In this document: in pieces, positions 59,128-64,000 of the stretch
Layout: each line of letters begins with the position of its first letter
How positions within the stretch are numbered: position 1 is the first letter of the stretch
Assembly (NCBI GenBank): GCA_029721435.1
Contig: CM056583.1
Coordinates: 76,077,120 to 76,141,119 of the forward strand
Source of the DNA: Gymnothorax reevesii
Taxonomy: Eukaryota; Chordata; Actinopteri; Anguilliformes; Muraenidae
Reading direction: 5' to 3'
DNA length: 64,000 bases
Made by a program: the position numbers and the translations under genes
The notes under the pieces: generated by a model
What the model was told of the DNA's origin: nothing
The model's database searches: none
Seen by the model: the letters and a program-made list of their open reading frames with translations, nothing else

Positions 59128-60210
59128 TGTTTTCCACCTTGTGTATATTTTAGACGCTTGAAATCCAGGGCAATCTGAAAATAAATCTCTTTATTTTTAT
59201 TCTATCATCATAGATCTCCTTAAAATACCACAATGAGAGATGAAATGCTGAATTGGGATGTGGCGATGTTGAACGAGAATTTTTTTTTAAGTGTGATGAG
59301 ACAACTTGCCATCATGGGGTGTGTAGGCAGTCACATGAAATTTCTTGAGACATACACACCTGAAGCGTCTAAAAACGATTTAAAATGCCGTCGAAAGAAG
59401 CCTGAGTTTAGATTTTGCTAATTGCAGATGCTCTTTCCTTCCTTAAATCTGCTCCCATGTACTTGGCCTAAATAGCAATCAATAAATTTAGTCAGTAGCC
59501 TATAACGATTAAGATGTGATGGTGGAAAGCAGACAAACCTAACTGGGCTACAGTGTTAGATTGAAAGAATGCCAATTTGAATAATTAGAAAAATCTTCCT
59601 CTGAATTACATCTCTCATCATACCATTTTAGGACATTATTCAAGATTAATGTAAAACAGATTTGTCATAAGATCGACCTGGAGTTTAAGCGTCTAGAAAA
59701 TACACAAGGTGGAAAACATTCTGAAAAGCGGGTGAAACGTGAATGTGAGATATAAATTATCACAGTCGCACGAAATGCCGTGGCAATGGCAATCGTGTTC
59801 AAGCAGTGCTGTTCTATGCCCATTTGAATTTCAAAATGCAGCAATCAAACATGTTGTCTTAATAAACAGCTCTACTCATTCAACTTAAAGAGCAAACAAA
59901 TCCACCATTTGATTGCTAATCAAGCAAAGTAAATGGGAACAGGTATACGTTTCTTAGAGTTGCCTAAGTGGTTAATAGGATGACGATTTTGTTTTAATTT
60001 GCTTGGCTCCTCTCAGCACGTAGCCGAAAAATACTGTCAATTAAGTTTTTTTCCGGAAGCATTTCTCATGCCCTTTGATGTTCACCGCTTTCGTTCAGGA
60101 CTTCACAGGGATTAATAAAGGAAAAGGCAAAGCTCGGATGTTCGCCTCATGGTAGCAGGTGGTGTTACTACGCTTTAAAATAACATTGATTCAGAATCGT
60201 TACACCCCTA

Positions 60211-63200
60211 CTAAATACCCATTTCTCTTAGGACTCAGTCTCGTCTCTCTGGTAGTTCTGATATTGGGGCAAAACTTGCTTACTCATTTTGGGCAGACAA
60301 CTCAAGACTAGCCCTCATTCACATAGACACTCTCATGCGTATCTTTCACTGCCCAGCCCCTCTGTAATGTGGGCAAATTATGCTGCTCTCTTGTTCAGCC
60401 CCAGGTGCAAAAGTATGCCTCTGCCTGCCATTGTGCTGCATCAGTCAATGCAGCTGCTGCTAGTAACATTGCCTGTTGCTGCATCACACTTTCCTGCTGA
60501 TAGTTAACATCCCCTCCAACATCCCAGAATCCTCCTGTGGGCTCAAATTGTTCTCGGGGGAGGGGGGTATGCTGACACTCTCTACCCTCTTTCCCTCAAA
60601 CTCAGGCTGCAGGGTAAATCAAGGTCAGAGCCAAGACGCCTAACTCTCATTATATCCATCATTTAATACTTCAGTAAACTGTAAACATGTGACATGGCTG
60701 ACATGAAGCAGTGCTGAGACTTACTGACAGCCTTTGTCTATTGAACTAACAGAATATGTAAAACTGTTAAAATAGCAAGAGAATGGGAAGGTACCATTCA
60801 AAACCAGGCATATTATGCATCTTTATAAATAAATGTGTTATGTGTCAAGAAAATGTTGTGACTGCACACTCACTTGAAAAGCATTGTTTCCTGATGCTTA
60901 GAAGTTACAGAAGTGAAATCACTAAGTATTAACATTGGCTTCTGCACTTCTACTGTTGTCTGGCTAAAAAGCCATCACTCCTGAAAAGCGAAACATGTTT
61001 CATAAATTCTATGTATATGATTCACGTGTATACAAATTCCCCATTTTTGCTGTCTTAGTCAGAAACTAATGCGCAGGAAGTCTCTGTGGACTTAAGATAC
61101 TAATTCTCCAAAAATCGAAGGATTTTATCACCACAAAATGAGCACTCTAGTAGCCCACAATACATTAACTAGAATCATTTAGCGTTTAGCGATGATAAAT
61201 TGGGCACACATCATTTTTACCAGTTTGAAAAGTTGTCCACAAATTCCAAGCACCCTCTGACAGTTTGTATACACAGCTTTGTTTAACAGACTTTCGAGTA
61301 AATATTAGTCTAGAACGGAGGAAACAAAATGACGTTGAAAGATCAAGCTGTAGCCCTGTATATCCAAAAAATACAGTCTCATTGAGCTTTTTAGCTCAGA
61401 TTCAGGTCATAAACAAGAATTACAGCGCTCATTGGAGGATAAACTAATTTTCATAAGAAGGTTAAACACCATGCAATAGTCAAATGGACTGTGCTGACAT
61501 ATTATTGCTGCATGTTACAACACTGCAGTCAGATTGTGGCGAATATTCAGAGTATTTTCTTTTTACCTCTTCCCCTTTACCTTTTTATCCTAATCACAAT
61601 GGCCATACATTTCAGCATTTTAAAAAGGGCCCAATGGTATAGAGAAATGAGGAAACAATTTATCTTTGCTATAACCAAGTGACAGAAGAATTTTCCCCAT
61701 TTGCTGCAGAGTTTGTAAAGTGGGAAGTGTGTGTATGTAAAACAATGAACAAACATAACAAGAAACCTTGCTTAGGCTTATCGATACAGTAAAAAGACAC
61801 GTACCTAGCGAGCGTATAAGTGTGACTGTAAGTATAATTTTATCAGGGTATTTTTGTTTAGACATACAGTGTGTGCTGTAATTCATTGGACAGCAAGACG
61901 TTTTTTGTTAATTTAGCTTTGTTGGCCGAGTTAATCAATTGACCAGAGTCCAGAAGAAAATACAGTTTACATATTCTTAACCAGAAGCAGCAAAAAACTG
62001 GCTTCAAAAAAGCTGATAGCAATACATTTTAAAAACAGCTTGAGCACAAACCGATAAATGTGTGGCAAGCATGTGGAGACAAACAGTTAAGTTTGCCTAA
62101 CCACAATCCGATAAATTTACTGGAAATATATAAAACCCAGCGGTAAAAAATCCAGGCCTCAAAAGTAAAAGTCCTCTCCAGTATTTTGTCCAGCTCGCCT
62201 GAATTTGCAAGGTAGTGCAATTCTTCAGCCCTCAGCCAGCCAATAAAAACAATCACGCAGTTGAATTCAGAGGTGGAGGAAAAACATGGCTGGACCTTTA
62301 CTCTCTGACCACTGGATTTTCTACGTCTGCTAAAACCCGATGTCAAACTGCATACCCAACTTTGTGAGTTAATACCATGCCAAGATCCAACACATGTGAA
62401 TAGGTTTACATTATATATGAAATATGGAGGCTCCCTGAAATATAAACAGATTCTCTATTGTATAAACAGTCTCATGTTAGATTGTCACAGTTCCCTTACT
62501 TGAAATATTCCATGCAAAAAGGCTGCAATAATGTCCAGTATACTGTGTATAAATTAATTGAGGTGTGTACCATAATTCATAGTCTGGCTTTGAGAAGAAA
62601 GACCAACATTTCATAACTTTTCATGAGTGGGCACTGCAGTGAAAGTGATTTGTCAATATATGGCTTGGGGTAGAATGCAAAGCTTTGAAAATCAGCACAT
62701 TGAGACTGATATCTCCCATAGTCAGTACAGTATGTTCTAATCTGATTAACCTTCTCCATGCCTCTGCGAATCCGTTTTTGTCAGAGGTAACCGAGTAAAA
62801 GAGTATCATTTTTTTGGTTTTTGGTGGGCAATTATGTTTTTCATGTTGGTGATATGTATAAGTCTTGAATAACTCTTTACCTTCCATAAATGAAGAAATT
62901 GTTTAACCAACTGCATTTAGTGTTTACCCGTGTCATCTTTGTTATACAGCATGTTAAAATTATCTGGACGAACAAAAACACTTAAATTCGAGAAGTAAAA
63001 ACGGAAGAAATCGAGGAGGGGGAGAACACTTCATCAGCACTGTATCATAAAATAGAATTACACTGGAGCATTGATTATACAAACATACTACTGCAAAGAG
63101 GACTGATGGTGATCATAATGCCGACAGTTTTTTCAGTGTCTGAGCTCATGGGCTACAGAAGGGCCAAAGTTTGCAGTGTAATTTTCCTCTCTTGACCAGC

Positions 63201-63221
63201 AAATACAGTAGAAACACGTGG
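60211..63221. other. Intergenic, nothing recognised
   Basis: No supported gene or mobile element. Small open frames (for example 62029-62346 minus, 62621-62887 minus) show no motif. Confidence 0.45.
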
Positions 63222-63600
63222 GCGAGTCACATTATAATGACCACCAGCTAATATCCAGAGTAACCGCTATGTGCAGCACAGACAGCTGCTGAATGGGCAG
63301 GGAGAGTCTCAGCAAGGTGCTGGAAGGTTGTCACAGGTATCTGGAGCCATGCTGACTGCAAAGCATCTGTCCGCTGCTGGAGGGTGCGTGGTGGAGGATC
63401 CATTGATCGAACATGACGATCGTGGTCCCGCAGATGCTTGACTGGGTTCAAGTCTGTAGAATTAGGGGGTGAGGGAAGTACTTGGAAATCTTGGTTGTGC
63501 TTTTTCAACTACCGTCAGACATTTCTAGCCGTGTGACACGTCGCATTGTCTTGCTGGAAGAGCCCATCTGCCCCAGGGAAGACAATCATGTCGTCTCATG
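63222..63600 (-). pseudogene. Tc1-like transposase C-terminal fossil
   Basis: On the minus strand 63508-63248 encodes KKHNQDFQVLPSPPNSTDLN followed by PVKHLRDHDRHVRSMDPPPR and a normal Tc1-type C-terminus. NPVKHL stands where NPIEHL is expected, so the third catalytic Glu is Lys. Upstream, CHTARNVRWLFQQD-like sequence is frame-broken. No terminal repeats were identified. Confidence 0.75.
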
Positions 63601-64000
63601 CTTAATTGTGCTTGTGCTTTACTTTCGCTTTATATTTCCAGCTTTCAGTTCAGCCGTCTGACAATCCACTCCCAGTCTGCATTCCAGTGATGTTGCGTGA
63701 CTGCCTTCAGCATGCCTGCATCTCGTCGTCCAATCACGTTTCCTCTTTCGGTTTCGGCTTTGGTATTTCATTCATTGCTTCCACCTGTGTTTAATTCTGG
63801 GTCTCGCGAAACTCTAAGTGAATGCGCTCTCTGATAGGATATTACTAACCCGTACAAACCAGCACTTATTTGAGGGGGATTGCAAATATTTTGTTGCGTA
63901 GTATTAACCTCAATTAACTCATTAGAGAGTGTGTGCGATTCTGGCTTTTGTACATTCAGCCTGAGCTGTCTCTGATTAACTGATTTTTAAAACTATGCTT
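63601..64000. other. Right edge, nothing recognised
   Basis: Pyrimidine-rich then AT-rich sequence without a supported feature. Confidence 0.4.

Larger units (their letters stand above)
55109..60210. mobile_element. hAT-like foldback element, interrupted by nested insertions
   Basis: The ends CAGGGGTGTAACGATTCTGA (55109) and TCAGAATCGTTACACCCCTA (ending 60210) are inverted, with the last base mutated. The flanking 8-mers CTAAATAT (55101-55108) and CTAAATAC (60211-60218) match at 7 of 8, the hAT duplication size. The inverted arms are long. The left arm runs 55109-55562 and resumes at 59128-about 59270 after the nested insertion; the right arm mirrors it at about 59590-60210. Shared landmarks include TTCCGGAAG, CAATCAAAC(A)TG and GTTTTCCACCTTGTGTA. 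Without the insertion the element is about 1.5 kb and nearly a full palindrome. It has no transposase frame. Confidence 0.87.

Overview
This window is vertebrate nuclear DNA, almost certainly from a ray-finned fish. It is AT-rich and gene-poor. Its repeat mix is typical of such genomes: a Rex3-like RTE element, L2 and CR1 LINEs, tRNA-derived SINEs, many Tc1-like remnants, hAT-like and piggyBac-like elements, solo LTRs, and GT microsatellites. No prokaryotic feature (operon, Shine-Dalgarno site, CRISPR, rRNA) is present.

The only cellular gene I can support is the 5' end of a MAP1-family gene, best read as map1b, on the minus strand and running off the left edge. Its first coding exon (5187-5367) and second exon (2748-2849) have consensus splice sites, matching phase-1 boundaries, and near-textbook MAP1B N-terminal sequence. 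A TATA box lies at 5447-5454. A perfect 10-bp inverted repeat falls in the short predicted leader. The third exon is not in the window. Everything right of about 5.5 kb looks like intergenic DNA upstream of this gene.

Layout: 1-5.5 kb, map1b introns and exons with one Tc1 deletion derivative. 5.6-11.4 kb, Tc1 fragments, a 1.1-kb solo LTR, a piggyBac-like MITE, a second LTR-like repeat and a 5'-truncated Rex3-like element with target duplication. 12.6-16 kb, an unclassified repeat present twice, one copy split by the second solo LTR. 16.7-22.4 kb, two nests: L2 inside Tc1, and CR1 plus SINE inside another Tc1. 24-26.7 kb, a Tc1/mariner MITE and a hexamer array. 30-33 kb, a small MITE followed at once by a minisatellite of 79 units of 34 bp. 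33.5-47.4 kb, a hAT-like MITE, LINE 3' ends, a SINE, a Tc1 fossil, a duplicated tRNA-like SINE and a large foldback element. 50.8-51.6 kb, the second Tc1 deletion derivative. 55.1-60.2 kb, a three-level nest: a hAT-like foldback element containing a piggyBac-like composite, which contains a 1.26-kb element with 345-bp terminal inverted repeats. 63.2 kb, one more Tc1 fossil.

Most translatable stretches elsewhere are artefacts of simple repeats, palindromes or transposon debris. Repeat-family names come from recognised sequence hallmarks (terminal repeats, target duplications, protein motifs, 3' tails), not from a database search. Identity figures were judged by eye.
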